This document shows, piece after piece, positions 6,461 through 14,641 of a stretch of DNA of 24,350 nt (the stretch's first letter is position 1; every line of letters starts with the position of its first letter). The DNA comes from JAUHXS01 sp965213575 (GTDB lineage Bacteria > Bacteroidota > Bacteroidia > Chitinophagales > JAUHXS01). The notes under the pieces are model-generated. The model did no database searches. It was not told the origin of the DNA and worked only from the letters and a program-made list of their open reading frames with translations. The DNA lies in the NCBI GenBank assembly GCA_965213575.1, contig CBDBZN010000015.1:1-24350 (forward strand), written 5' to 3'. The position numbers and the translations under genes were made by a program.

Positions 6461-9265
6461 GCTTGTAAGTTTCGGCAATAAGTAATCTTTTGTATAAGAA
6501 TTTTCAGCAGATCCAATATCTTCAGGCATGCCTTGATAGACGATTCTTCCCCCTCCCTTCCCTCCATCAGGGCCTAAGTCAATTACCCAGTCAGCGCACT
6601 TAACAACGTCCATATTATGTTCAATGACTATTACAGAATGCCCTTTATCAACTAAAGCATTTAAAGAAGTTAATAAATATTTAATATCATGAAAATGCAA
6701 CCCGGTAGTAGGTTCGTCAAAAATGAATAATACAGGTTTCGTTGCTCCACCTTTGCTTAAAAAAGAAGCTAATTTTACGCGTTGGGCTTCTCCTCCACTT
6801 AGTGTGCTGGATGATTGCCCTAAATTTACATAACCTAATCCCACATCTTCCAATGGTTGTAGCTTATTGAGAATATCTTTTTTATCCTTAAAAAAATCTA
6901 ATGCTTCACTAACGGTCATATTTAGTACTTCTGAAATTGATTTCTCTTTATATCGTACATCAATCACTTCCTGTTTAAAGCGTTCGCCATTACAGACTTC
7001 ACATGTTAATCTCACATCAGCTAAAAATTGCATTTCTATTACAACCTCTCCTTCTCCTTTACACACTTCGCATCTGCCTCCTTCTACGTTAAATGAAAAG
7101 TGCTTAGGCTTAAATCCTCTCATCAGCGATAAAGGCTGCTTTGCAAAAAGATCTCTGATACTATCATAGGCCTTTACATAAGTCACCGGGTTAGATCTGG
7201 AAGATTTTCCAATTGGGTTTTGATCTACTAATTCGATCTGAGTGATACTTTCTAAATCTCCGGCCAACTCTTCAAATTTCCCGGGTTTATCACCAACGCC
7301 TTCAATGTGCCGTTTAAGAGCAGGGTACAATATCTGTTTTACTAAAGTAGTTTTCCCCGAGCCGCTAACCCCTGTTATTACCGTTAATACGCCTAATGGT
7401 ATAGTGACATCTACATTTTTCAAATTGTTTTGCCGTATGCCTTTAATGATAATTTTTTCAGAAAACCTTCTTCTATGTTGGGGAACAGGGATAATAAGCT
7501 CTTCATTAAGATATTTACTGGTTAAACTTTTTTTAGTATTAGTTAACATATTATAATCTCCCTGAAATACTACTTCGCCACCTAACTTGCCGGCAAACGG
7601 GCCCATATCTATGATATAATCGGCATTTCTCATCACTTCTTCTTCATGTTCCACTACAATTACTGTATTTCCTAAATCCTTTAAACGCTTTAGCACTTCA
7701 ACTAACTTAGAGGTATCTTTAGGGTGAAGTCCTATACTTGGCTCATCTAATAAATACAAAGAATTAGTTAAGTTGCTCCCCAATATGCGTGTTAGGTTAA
7801 TCCGCTGAGTCTCTCCTCCTGATAAGGTTCTGGACTGTCGATTAAGAGTTAAATACCCTAGCCCGACTTTTTCCAAAAAATCTAATCGATACTCAATTTC
7901 TATAACAAGCCTTTTGCTTAGTTTTGCTTCATAAGCAGTCAGCTGTAGTTCCTTAAAAAAAACTATTAAATCCCATATAGGCATCAGTAATAATTGAGTA
8001 ATACTTTTGTCACCTATTTTCACATAAGTAGCATCTTTTCTAATTCTAGTTCCTTGGCAGTCAGGGCAAATAGTCCGGCCTCTGTACCTGGATAGTAGCA
8101 CTCGATATTGTATTTTATAAGTTTTACTTTCTAAATGCTTAAAAAATTGATTGATTCCCTTAAAATGTTTATTCCCTGACCATACTAATTGTTGCTCATT
8201 TTCAGAAAGGTCTTCGTAAGCCCGGTGTACCGGAAAGTCAAATTCTAATGAAGTCTTGATCAATTCATCCTTCCACTTTTTCATTTTCTCGCCTCGCCAA
8301 GCGGCTACGGCTCCTTCGTAGATAGAAAGGCTTGGGTCGGGAATGACTAAATCAGGATCAATGCCGATCACATAACCAAAACCTTCACAAGTATTACATG
8401 CCCCATATGGATTGTTAAAACTAAAGAAATTCGGAGTCGGCTCTTCGAAAGTCATTCCGTCTAATTCAAAACGATTAGAAAAAGTACGGACTTCTCCTTC
8501 CAACACCTTTACTAAACAAATTCCTTTTCCTTCAAAAAAAGCTGTCTGTGCAGAGTCTGCAATCCTGCCTGCAAGCTCTTCATCATCTTTTTTAACTATA
8601 AATCGGTCTATAAGTAATAAAGAATCTTTAGGAAGAGCTCTCTTTGTTTGAAGATAATCATCTATGCGCTCAACTTTGTCGTTGATAACAACTCGTGAAA
8701 ACCCTATTTGCAATAAAACCTGTAGTATTTCCTTAGTATTCTTAGCCTGCTTGTCGATCGGTGTAAGCAAATTGACTTTTGCTCCTTCATCTAATCCTAA
8801 TATATAGTCCACCATATCACTTATAGTATGTTTTTTCACTTCTTCACCACTAATCGGAGAATAGGTCGTACCCATCCTAGCAAAAAGTAATTTCATGAAA
8901 TCGTAAATTTCAGTCAGCGTGCCCACCGTAGAACGAACGTTTTTAGTACCCACTTTTTGCTCAATAGCTATGGCCGGGCAAATACCTTTTATGTAATCAA
9001 CATCCGGCTTATCCATGCGCATCAAAAACTGACGTGCATATGATGAAAGGCTTTCCACATATTTGCGTTGGCCCTCTGCAAAAAGGACATCCATAACCAA
9101 AGATGATTTTCCTGAACCGGATACACCTGTAACTACAATAAATTTATTTTTAGGAAGGTGGACATCAATATTTTTAAGATTATGTACCCTAGCGCCTTTA
9201 ATGTCAATAGTTTTATCTTGTTTAATATGTTTTTTTATGCTTTTTTTAAAATTTTTTGTAACCAT
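6440..9265 (-). CDS. uvrA: Excinuclease ABC subunit A (UvrA)
   Basis: UvrA is the damage-recognition ATPase of nucleotide excision repair; it loads UvrB on lesions. The 941-residue protein is full length and carries both ABC modules: Walker A GVSGSGKS near residues 47-54 and a second GVSGSGKTT in the C-terminal half, with signature motifs LSGGETQRINLTR and LSGGEAQRVKLAS. Cysteine pairs of the zinc modules are visible (CNTCEGFG, CPDCQGTR, and CEVCKGEG with CEVCNGER). The first 20 residues are a basic extension before the usual IKGARVHNLKNIDV start, so a start slightly downstream cannot be excluded. It is divergent from the sigma-factor gene, with 169 bases between them. Confidence 0.98.
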   Translation of the reverse strand: MVTKNFKKSIKKHIKQDKTIDIKGARVHNLKNIDVHLPKNKFIVVTGVSGSGKSSLVMDVLFAEGQRKYVESLSSYARQFLMRMDKPDVDYIKGICPAIAIEQKVGTKNVRSTVGTLTEIYDFMKLLFARMGTTYSPISGEEVKKHTISDMVDYILGLDEGAKVNLLTPIDKQAKNTKEILQVLLQIGFSRVVINDKVERIDDYLQTKRALPKDSLLLIDRFIVKKDDEELAGRIADSAQTAFFEGKGICLVKVLEGEVRTFSNRFELDGMTFEEPTPNFFSFNNPYGACNTCEGFGYVIGIDPDLVIPDPSLSIYEGAVAAWRGEKMKKWKDELIKTSLEFDFPVHRAYEDLSENEQQLVWSGNKHFKGINQFFKHLESKTYKIQYRVLLSRYRGRTICPDCQGTRIRKDATYVKIGDKSITQLLLMPIWDLIVFFKELQLTAYEAKLSKRLVIEIEYRLDFLEKVGLGYLTLNRQSRTLSGGETQRINLTRILGSNLTNSLYLLDEPSIGLHPKDTSKLVEVLKRLKDLGNTVIVVEHEEEVMRNADYIIDMGPFAGKLGGEVVFQGDYNMLTNTKKSLTSKYLNEELIIPVPQHRRRFSEKIIIKGIRQNNLKNVDVTIPLGVLTVITGVSGSGKTTLVKQILYPALKRHIEGVGDKPGKFEELAGDLESITQIELVDQNPIGKSSRSNPVTYVKAYDSIRDLFAKQPLSLMRGFKPKHFSFNVEGGRCEVCKGEGEVVIEMQFLADVRLTCEVCNGERFKQEVIDVRYKEKSISEVLNMTVSEALDFFKDKKDILNKLQPLEDVGLGYVNLGQSSSTLSGGEAQRVKLASFLSKGGATKPVLFIFDEPTTGLHFHDIKYLLTSLNALVDKGHSVIVIEHNMDVVKCADWVIDLGPDGGKGGGRIVYQGMPEDIGSAENSYTKDYLLPKLTSKKLVSN

Positions 9266-9343
9266 TTCGATTTCTCTCCGTATAAATAACTAAATGCAAG
9301 CCCAACAAGCTTTAATAAGCCTTAAAGGTATTGCTTTTTAAAA

Positions 9344-9351
9344 CAAAAATA
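9344..9351 (-). promoter_or_regulatory. Possible uvrA -7 box (TATTTTTG on the minus strand)
   Basis: The plus strand reads CAAAAATA, which on the minus strand fits TAnnTTTG, about 79 bases upstream of the uvrA start. It sits beside the opposite-facing candidate box of the sigma-factor gene. Confidence 0.35.
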
Positions 9352-9353
9352 TT

Positions 9354-9361
9354 TATATTTA
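9354..9361 (+). promoter_or_regulatory. Possible sigma-factor gene -7 box (TATATTTA)
   Basis: One mismatch from TAnnTTTG, with a TTG at 9331-9333 about 20 bases upstream as a candidate -33 box. The start codon is 74 bases downstream. Confidence 0.4.
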
Positions 9362-9434
9362 CATTCAATAAACTAAATTTTTGCCTATAAACTCAACTCT
9401 ACGCTATTTTTTAACATTTTAAAAAGGAGTAGCT

Positions 9435-10013
9435 ATGAACGCTCAATTAATTAGCGACAAAGAGTTGATTCGTCAGTACAAGTCAGGCAAAGAATCAGCA
9501 TTAGAAATTTTAATTAACCGGCATAAAGAGAAAATCTTTACCTCTATAGTGGTGTTCTTGAAAGATAGGGCATTAGCTGAAGATATTTTTCAAGATACTT
9601 TTATCAAAGTAATTGATACATTGAAATCAGGCAAATATGTAGATGAAGGCAAATTTGCCCCTTGGGTAATGAGGATAGCTCGAAACTTATGCATTGATTA
9701 TTTCAGAAAAAATAAAAGAAAACCTTCAGTAACTACTGGAGACGGATTTGATATTTTTGAAATTCTAGAGTTTTCAGAAGAAAATGCAGAAGATAAAATG
9801 GTTAAAGGGCAAACAGCTGAAAAGGTAAAAAACCTGGTTAACCAATTGCCGGCTGAACAAAAAGAAGTAGTAATTTTAAGGCATTATGCAAATCTTAGTT
9901 TTAAAGAAATTGCAGCAATTACCGATGTGAGTATCAATACTGCCTTAGGTAGAATGAGATATGCCCTGCAAAATCTACGAAAACTGATAGAAGAAAAGCA
10001 AGTTGTCTTGTAA
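9435..10013 (+). CDS. RNA polymerase ECF sigma factor (sigma-70 family)
   Basis: The 192-residue protein has the two-domain ECF layout. Region 2 spans about residues 22-95, with the core-binding motif AEDIFQDTFIKVI and the -10 recognition helix FAPWVMRIARNLCIDYFR. Region 4 spans about residues 130-185 (LPAEQKEVVILRHYANLSF, then KEIAAITDVSINTALGRMR as the helix-turn-helix). There are no region 1 or region 3 domains and no extra C-terminal domain. The ATG is preceded by AAGGAG at good spacing, which is unusual for this window. A small unnamed gene follows after 141 bases rich in inverted repeats; gene pairs of this kind in Bacteroidota suggest the small protein modulates the sigma factor. Confidence 0.93.
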   Translation: MNAQLISDKELIRQYKSGKESALEILINRHKEKIFTSIVVFLKDRALAEDIFQDTFIKVIDTLKSGKYVDEGKFAPWVMRIARNLCIDYFRKNKRKPSVTTGDGFDIFEILEFSEENAEDKMVKGQTAEKVKNLVNQLPAEQKEVVILRHYANLSFKEIAAITDVSINTALGRMRYALQNLRKLIEEKQVVL

Positions 10014-10017
10014 GAAG

Positions 10018-10065
10018 TTATGAATGTTTAATTTTTAGTTTTGAATGTGAATTAAACATTCATAA
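10018..10065. repeat. Perfect 16-bp inverted repeat after the sigma-factor gene
   Basis: TTATGAATGTTTAATT (10018-10033) pairs perfectly with AATTAAACATTCATAA (10050-10065) around a 16-base loop, starting 5 bases after the sigma-factor stop codon. No T run follows, so it is not a classic terminator. A partial further copy, AATTCAACATTCATTAA, follows at 10071-10087. Confidence 0.8.
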
Positions 10066-10097
10066 TTTATAATTCAACATTCATTAAGCAATAACTA

Positions 10098-10156
10098 ATA
10101 GGCGATATCGTTATTAGGGTATATTATGAATAACTACCTAAACACATATCGCCTAT
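10098..10156. promoter_or_regulatory. Inverted repeat reaching into a start codon
   Basis: ATAGGCGATAT (10098-10108) pairs perfectly with ATATCGCCTAT (10146-10156). The second arm covers the first two bases of the ATG at 10155-10157. An inner stem GTTATT (10110-10115) with AATAAC (10129-10134) can stack inside. As RNA this would sequester the start of the 78-aa gene; as DNA it could be an operator. Confidence 0.55.
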
Positions 10157-10391
10157 GTTTTCAAATTTTACCCAAGAAAATCTTATATCTTTCATTTACG
10201 GAGAAGCTCCACAAGATTTAAGTGACCGCATATTATCAGCAAAAAAATTCGACTCAGAATTAATTGAAAAACTAGATGACTTAGGTCAAATAAAAAGAGG
10301 ATTAAATAAATTAAAATATAATCCTAGTGCACTAGTAGTTGAAAATATTTTATTGTATAGTAAAAATTCTCTTGCTTTAGAAATAGCATAA
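10155..10391 (+). CDS. Small protein downstream of the ECF sigma factor, possible regulator
   Basis: This 78-residue protein has no signal peptide, membrane segment or HxxxCxxC zinc motif. It begins FTQENLISFIYGEAPQDLSD and ends with SALVVENILLYSKN. The opening (a short helix, then F/L-I-Y-G-E) resembles the start of anti-sigma domains found after sigma factors in Bacteroidota, but the zinc ligands are absent and the protein is too short to cross the membrane. A role as soluble modulator of the adjacent sigma factor is inferred from position and this weak resemblance. Its start codon lies within an inverted repeat (10098-10156). Confidence 0.7.
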   Translation: MFSNFTQENLISFIYGEAPQDLSDRILSAKKFDSELIEKLDDLGQIKRGLNKLKYNPSALVVENILLYSKNSLALEIA

Positions 10392-10407
10392 TTTCGTGTA
10401 ATATATG

Positions 10408-10447
10408 AGCATAAGCATCCACTTCTCTGTGGATAAATAATTATGCT
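10408..10447 (+). other. Nested hairpin in the recA upstream region
   Basis: AGCATAA (10408-10414) pairs with TTATGCT (10441-10447), and inside it ATCCAC (10417-10422) pairs with GTGGAT (10429-10434) around a TTCTCT loop. A T-rich stretch follows (AAATATTTTTCTC). It could end the transcript of the 78-aa gene or be part of a recA leader if transcription begins further upstream. Confidence 0.5.
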
Positions 10448-10468
10448 TAAATATTTTTCTCTATAATA

Positions 10469-10482
10469 AAAGGTATACCTTT
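10469..10482. promoter_or_regulatory. Perfect 14-bp palindrome at the likely recA promoter
   Basis: AAAGGTATACCTTT is a perfect palindrome. It overlaps TACCTTTA (10476-10483), one mismatch from the TAnnTTTG -7 consensus, with recA starting about 88 bases downstream. A dyad on a recA promoter is where an SOS-type repressor would bind, but this does not match the LexA boxes I know. Confidence 0.5.
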
Positions 10483-10570
10483 ATATGAAGGTGTTGAGAA
10501 TACATCATGCATCAAAATGCTTGCATAATCTTTCTCATTCTACAATACTTATATATAAAATATCACATTA

Positions 10571-11623
10571 ATGGCTGCAAATACAGAAAAACTTAAAGCT
10601 CTCCAACTAACTTTAGATAAATTAGACAAAACTTACGGAAAAGGAACAGTCATGAAGCTAGGCGACTCTAAAGTTGTAGCTGCTGAGGCTACTTCTACCG
10701 GTTCGTTAGGTTTAGATATAGCTTTAGGTATAGGTGGTTTCCCAAAAGGAAGAATTATAGAAATATATGGGCCGGAATCCTCCGGAAAAACCACTTTGGC
10801 AATTCATGCTATAGCAGAAGTACAAAAAAAAGGTGGGATCGCCGCTTTTATTGATGCAGAACATGCTTTTGATAAGTTTTATGCTCAAAAATTAGGTGTA
10901 GATATCGAAAATTTATTGATCTCTCAACCAGATGATGGCGAGCAAGCATTAGAAATTGCTGATAACTTAATACGCTCCGGCGCTATTGATATTGTAGTGA
11001 TTGACTCTGTAGCTGCTTTAGTCCCTAAAGGGGAAATTGAAGGTGAGATGGGTGATTCAAAAATGGGTTTACAAGCTCGTTTAATGTCTCAAGCGTTGAG
11101 AAAACTAACCGGAACGATCAACAAAACCGGTTGCTGCTGTATGTTCATTAATCAGCTGAGAGAAAAAATTGGGGTAATGTTTGGCAATCCTGAAACTACT
11201 ACCGGTGGCAATGCTTTGAAATTTTATGCTTCCGTAAGGTTAGATATTAGAAGGATCGGACAGATTAAAAACGGCGATGATATCGTAGGGAATAGAACAA
11301 AAGTAAAAGTCGTAAAAAATAAAATGGCTCCTCCTTTTAAAGTAGTGGAATTTGACATTATGTATGGACAAGGAATCTCAAAAGTTGGAGAACTTTTAGA
11401 TATCGGAGTAGGATTGAATATTATTGAAAAAAGTGGATCATGGTTTAGCTATGATGGAAATAAATTAGGCCAAGGACGGGATTATGTAAAACAGCTTCTT
11501 ATTGATAATCCTGAGCTGGCAGAAGAGCTGGAAACTAAGATTAAAGCAGCCATTTTAGGTACCCCTGAAAAAACTGAGAATACAGAAAAATCTGCTAAAA
11601 AAACAGCGAAGGACCCAGCTTAA
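10571..11623 (+). CDS. recA: Recombinase RecA
   Basis: RecA forms filaments on single-stranded DNA and catalyses strand exchange; it also triggers self-cleavage of LexA-type repressors. The 350-residue protein is full length. Motifs seen: Walker A GPESSGKT (residues 67-74), Walker B IDIVVIDSVAALVPK, and the DNA-binding loop regions in INQLREKIGVMFGNPETTTG and GGNALKFYASVRLDIRR. The C-terminus is a lysine- and glutamate-rich tail that ends KKTAKDPA. It stands alone between the small sigma-associated gene and convergent cold-shock genes. Confidence 0.98.
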   Translation: MAANTEKLKALQLTLDKLDKTYGKGTVMKLGDSKVVAAEATSTGSLGLDIALGIGGFPKGRIIEIYGPESSGKTTLAIHAIAEVQKKGGIAAFIDAEHAFDKFYAQKLGVDIENLLISQPDDGEQALEIADNLIRSGAIDIVVIDSVAALVPKGEIEGEMGDSKMGLQARLMSQALRKLTGTINKTGCCCMFINQLREKIGVMFGNPETTTGGNALKFYASVRLDIRRIGQIKNGDDIVGNRTKVKVVKNKMAPPFKVVEFDIMYGQGISKVGELLDIGVGLNIIEKSGSWFSYDGNKLGQGRDYVKQLLIDNPELAEELETKIKAAILGTPEKTENTEKSAKKTAKDPA

Positions 11624-11659
11624 TATTTAAGCTAGATAGAAGTTAACCAAAAGGGAGAT

Positions 11660-11685
11660 TAAGAGTTAAACTTTTTTAACTCTTA
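11660..11685. other. Hairpin between recA and the convergent cold-shock gene
   Basis: TAAGAGTTAAA (11660-11670) pairs perfectly with TTTAACTCTTA (11675-11685) around CTTT. It overlaps the last codons of the minus-strand gene. No T run lies outside the stem on either strand, so a bidirectional terminator role is only possible. Confidence 0.4.
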
Positions 11686-12112
11686 CGGCATTCATCCCTT
11701 TTTCACCACGTTCTAATTCAAAGCTGACGTTATCATTTTCTACAATGTCATGTTCAAAATTACTCATATGAACAAAATATTTTTCGTTTGTTCCATTTTC
11801 TTTGATGAAGCCATAACCTTTTTCATCATTATAAAAATCTAGCTTTCCTTGTTTAATAGGATCTTCTTCTTCACGTTTGGGTACGCCAAGCTCAATTTTT
11901 TTGATATCGACTTTTTTCTTCTTTGCAGGATCCGGAGGAGTATCTACTATATTACCGTTCTCATCTACATAAGCTAACATGTTTTCCAGGTCTCCGGCAC
12001 CTTCTTCAGTGTTTGCTTTACGTTCTTCACGTTTTAATAATTTTTCTTGCTGCTTCTTTAACCGTTTTTTTTCCTTTTCTTTCTTGCCAAAGGTTTGTTT
12101 CGATTTGGCCAT
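11666..12112 (-). CDS. Cold-shock-domain protein with basic N-terminal extension
   Basis: The 148-residue protein has a lysine/glutamate-rich, probably coiled N-terminal half (KKEKEKKRLKKQQEKLLKRE), a short acidic linker with YVDENGNIVDTPPDP, and a C-terminal cold-shock domain from about residue 88. The nucleic-acid-binding motifs are degenerate but present: KGYGFIKE (RNP1 type) and KYFVHMSNF (RNP2 type). It probably binds single-stranded RNA or DNA. A free cold-shock protein gene lies immediately upstream on the same strand, separated by a terminator. Confidence 0.9.
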   Translation of the reverse strand: MAKSKQTFGKKEKEKKRLKKQQEKLLKREERKANTEEGAGDLENMLAYVDENGNIVDTPPDPAKKKKVDIKKIELGVPKREEEDPIKQGKLDFYNDEKGYGFIKENGTNEKYFVHMSNFEHDIVENDNVSFELERGEKGMNAVRVKKV

Positions 12113-12182
12113 ATATTTTAAATTGTTTTAGTTAGGTATATTAATAATGCTTTTAACAAAAAAGTTCGATTAGAATAAAATT

Positions 12183-12214
12183 AAAAAAGCCCATCTTTAA
12201 ACAGACGGGCTTTT
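12183..12214 (-). terminator. Rho-independent terminator of the cold-shock gene
   Basis: On the minus strand AAAAGCCC (12214-12207) pairs with GGGCTTTT (12192-12185) with a further TCT/AGA pairing inside, followed by a run of Ts (six, complementary to 12183-12188). It lies 18 bases after the stop codon of the 63-aa cold-shock gene. Confidence 0.8.
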
Positions 12215-12231
12215 AATATGCAAAACTTAAA

Positions 12232-12423
12232 TTAAAGAACAGTTACATTTATGGCGTTTAAACCTTTTGGACTGTCTTCTGCTTCATAACTTACTTTATC
12301 ACCTTCTGCTATATCTTCACTTAAACTATTTTGATGTACAAATACATCTTTGCTACCATCATCTGGTGTAATAAAACCAAACCCTTTGCTGGTATTAAAA
12401 AATTTTACTGTTCCTTTACTCAT
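12232..12423 (-). CDS. Cold-shock protein, CspA family
   Basis: The 63-residue protein is a single cold-shock domain: an OB-fold with RNP1 KGFGFITP and RNP2 VFVHQ, and the usual start GTVKFFN. Proteins of this family bind single-stranded RNA and DNA and melt RNA structure. A sequence one mismatch from the -7 consensus (TACCTTTC on the minus strand, 12458-12451) lies 28 bases upstream of the start. A strong terminator follows the gene, so it is probably transcribed alone at a high level. Confidence 0.95.
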   Translation of the reverse strand: MSKGTVKFFNTSKGFGFITPDDGSKDVFVHQNSLSEDIAEGDKVSYEAEDSPKGLNAINVTVL

Positions 12424-12556
12424 TATTGAATTATAATTATTTTAAAAACGGAAAGGTAGCGTTTGCGTAGCTGATGTACTAATTTTAAGCAATTAAATTT
12501 TAAATTTCTTTATTACAAGCTCAAAATATCTAATAAAAGTTTTAATAAGCAAAAGA

Positions 12557-14641
12557 TTAATCTTCTAAAATTTTAAATTCTGTTCTTCTGTTTTCCTGAC
12601 GCCCAGCTTCTGTATCATTGTTAGCAATTGGCGCATCCATGCCATAGCCCTTATATTCTAATCGCTGCACATCAACCCCCGCCTTAACTAAATAATCTAC
12701 TATAGTTTTAGCTCTGGCTTCGGAAAGTTTTTGATTATAAGCTTTTGTTCCTACATTATCTGTATGTCCTGAAATTTCTACTTTAAGCTTGGAAAAATCA
12801 GTTAACAATTTTGTTAAGCGTTCCAGCTCTGCATAAGATGATGGCCGAAGAACGGACTTATCGGTATCAAAAAATACATTTTTCAATACAATTTTACTTC
12901 CTACCTTAATGCTTTTCAATCTTACATCTTTGACTATTTCTCTGTATTCGCTGACTTCCGGAATATCAAAATTTTCTGAATGAAATAAATAACCTTCCGC
13001 TTTAACAGCAATACCATAATTATATCCGGATGGAAGTGTCACTAAATATTTTCCGGTTTCACTGTTAGATTCAAAAACTCCAACAATTTCATTCTTTTCA
13101 TTATCTACTAATTCTATGGAAGCCTGGACGGGTTTTAAACTTATCTCATCTAAAACTTTTCCTTTTAATATAGTTGGAAGATGTTCCTCTACTGCTACCA
13201 CTGGTGCCATGTAAATATTACTTACTAAAGGCTCCTGCTCATTAGCTAATAAATTATCTTCTGTATTTAGAACCACAGGTTTCTCCGGGCCAAGTAGCGT
13301 TACTTTGTAGATATCTTTTTCACCAAGGCCATCAAGCCGTTCGGAGGCATAATAGGCATGTTTTCCATTTGCCGCCACTACAAAATAAACATCGTTGTCG
13401 GGTGTGTTGATAGGATATCCTAGATTAATGGGCTCAGACCAGCTATCATCTTTAAGTTTAGATTTAAAAATATCATATCCGCCCATACTTTCGTGGCCTT
13501 GTGAACTAAAATACATAGTTTTGCCGTCATGACTTATAAAAATACCTTCTTCATCATAAGTAGTATTTAAGGTTTCTCCCATATTCACTGCTTCTCCCCA
13601 TTTACCTTTTTCATCCATATCCGAATAATAAATATCTCTACCGCCAATGCCACCGGGCTTATCAGTAATAAAATAGATTCTTTTTCCATCATGTGAGTAA
13701 CAAGCAGAAGATTCATGAAAGTCACTGTTTATAGCTTTCGGAAGTTTCTTTGGCTTTGACCATTCATTTCCTTCTAATTTACATTCGAAAATATCACCGG
13801 CTCCTTTATTATATCCCAGATCTTTATAGATAAATAATTTTTGTCCGTCGGCAGTCAAGTTAACAGTAGCATCGTGAATATCTGTGTTTATGGGCGCACC
13901 CATATTAGCAGGTTCAGTCCACTCATTACCATCATTATAAGAAATATAAATATCTTCAAAGAAATCTTGATCAATTTCAGACAACTCGCCACCCATTGAA
14001 GTTTCTCTTCTTGACGTAAAGATCAGCACACTTTCATCTGCTGAAATTAAAGGCCCATAATCCGGATAGCGAGAATTTACAGTTTTACCTATATTGTCTA
14101 TGAAAGCCCTGGTACGTTCAGCAAGGTAAGACTTGCCTAATTCACACTCTAATATATGTTTATTTACCTTTTTTTGCTCTATAAAACGCTGCTCTGCACT
14201 TAATGCATTTAAATATTCTTTAAATTTTTCAATGGCAATATCAAAAGCATACTCTAGTTGATAAGCAGAACCTAGTAAATATATCGCCTCTTTATTCACA
14301 TCAGGATCTAGTTGTAAAGCTTTTTCTAAATATTTTATAGCATTAACTTTTTGAGGCGTAAACATATAGCAGACTCCGATTTTATAATTGAGTTCTGCAT
14401 TGTCTGAGTTAAAACGATTAGCTTGTTTATAAAAAGGCAATGCGCGTCTGTATTTCCCTGCCCCTGTGGAATATTCATTATTATATTCATCATCACCCTT
14501 TTCTAAATTCTTGAGTGCATCTTTGAATTCATCCTTTTTATTAGGAAATTTTTCTTTAACAAATTCCACATTCTCTTGTGCATAGGCAATATGAAAGACA
14601 ACACAGAGAAAAAAGCTTAAGTTTAAGATTATTTTTCGCAT
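12557..14641 (-). CDS. TPR-PD40-CRD-OmpA outer-membrane-associated protein (PorE-like architecture)
   Basis: I choose the ATG at 14641 (MRKIILNLSFFLC) rather than the upstream in-frame ATG at 14698, because it puts a good signal peptide (cleavage near AYAQE) at the N-terminus; the protein is then 694 residues. In order: TPR repeats (about residues 30-170), PD40/WD40-like propeller repeats with SADESVLIFTSRRE and SHDGKTMYFSSQG motifs (about 200-450), a carboxypeptidase-regulatory-like domain (LKGKVLDEISLKPVQASIEL), and a C-terminal OmpA peptidoglycan-binding domain (FFDTDKSVLRPSSYAELERL; SGHTDNVGT; LSEARAKTIVDYL). This is the domain order of PorE of the type IX secretion system, but Bacteroidota carry several paralogues of this form, so the specific role is unproven. 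The start codon overlaps the end of the upstream TPR gene by 13 bases, indicating translational coupling. Confidence 0.9.
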   Translation of the reverse strand: MRKIILNLSFFLCVVFHIAYAQENVEFVKEKFPNKKDEFKDALKNLEKGDDEYNNEYSTGAGKYRRALPFYKQANRFNSDNAELNYKIGVCYMFTPQKVNAIKYLEKALQLDPDVNKEAIYLLGSAYQLEYAFDIAIEKFKEYLNALSAEQRFIEQKKVNKHILECELGKSYLAERTRAFIDNIGKTVNSRYPDYGPLISADESVLIFTSRRETSMGGELSEIDQDFFEDIYISYNDGNEWTEPANMGAPINTDIHDATVNLTADGQKLFIYKDLGYNKGAGDIFECKLEGNEWSKPKKLPKAINSDFHESSACYSHDGKRIYFITDKPGGIGGRDIYYSDMDEKGKWGEAVNMGETLNTTYDEEGIFISHDGKTMYFSSQGHESMGGYDIFKSKLKDDSWSEPINLGYPINTPDNDVYFVVAANGKHAYYASERLDGLGEKDIYKVTLLGPEKPVVLNTEDNLLANEQEPLVSNIYMAPVVAVEEHLPTILKGKVLDEISLKPVQASIELVDNEKNEIVGVFESNSETGKYLVTLPSGYNYGIAVKAEGYLFHSENFDIPEVSEYREIVKDVRLKSIKVGSKIVLKNVFFDTDKSVLRPSSYAELERLTKLLTDFSKLKVEISGHTDNVGTKAYNQKLSEARAKTIVDYLVKAGVDVQRLEYKGYGMDAPIANNDTEAGRQENRRTEFKILED

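Noticed and set aside
10018..10156. The paired inverted repeats as a CRISPR array or transposon ends
   Set aside because: There are no regular spacers and no transposase; the two inverted repeats differ in sequence and no target-site duplication was seen.
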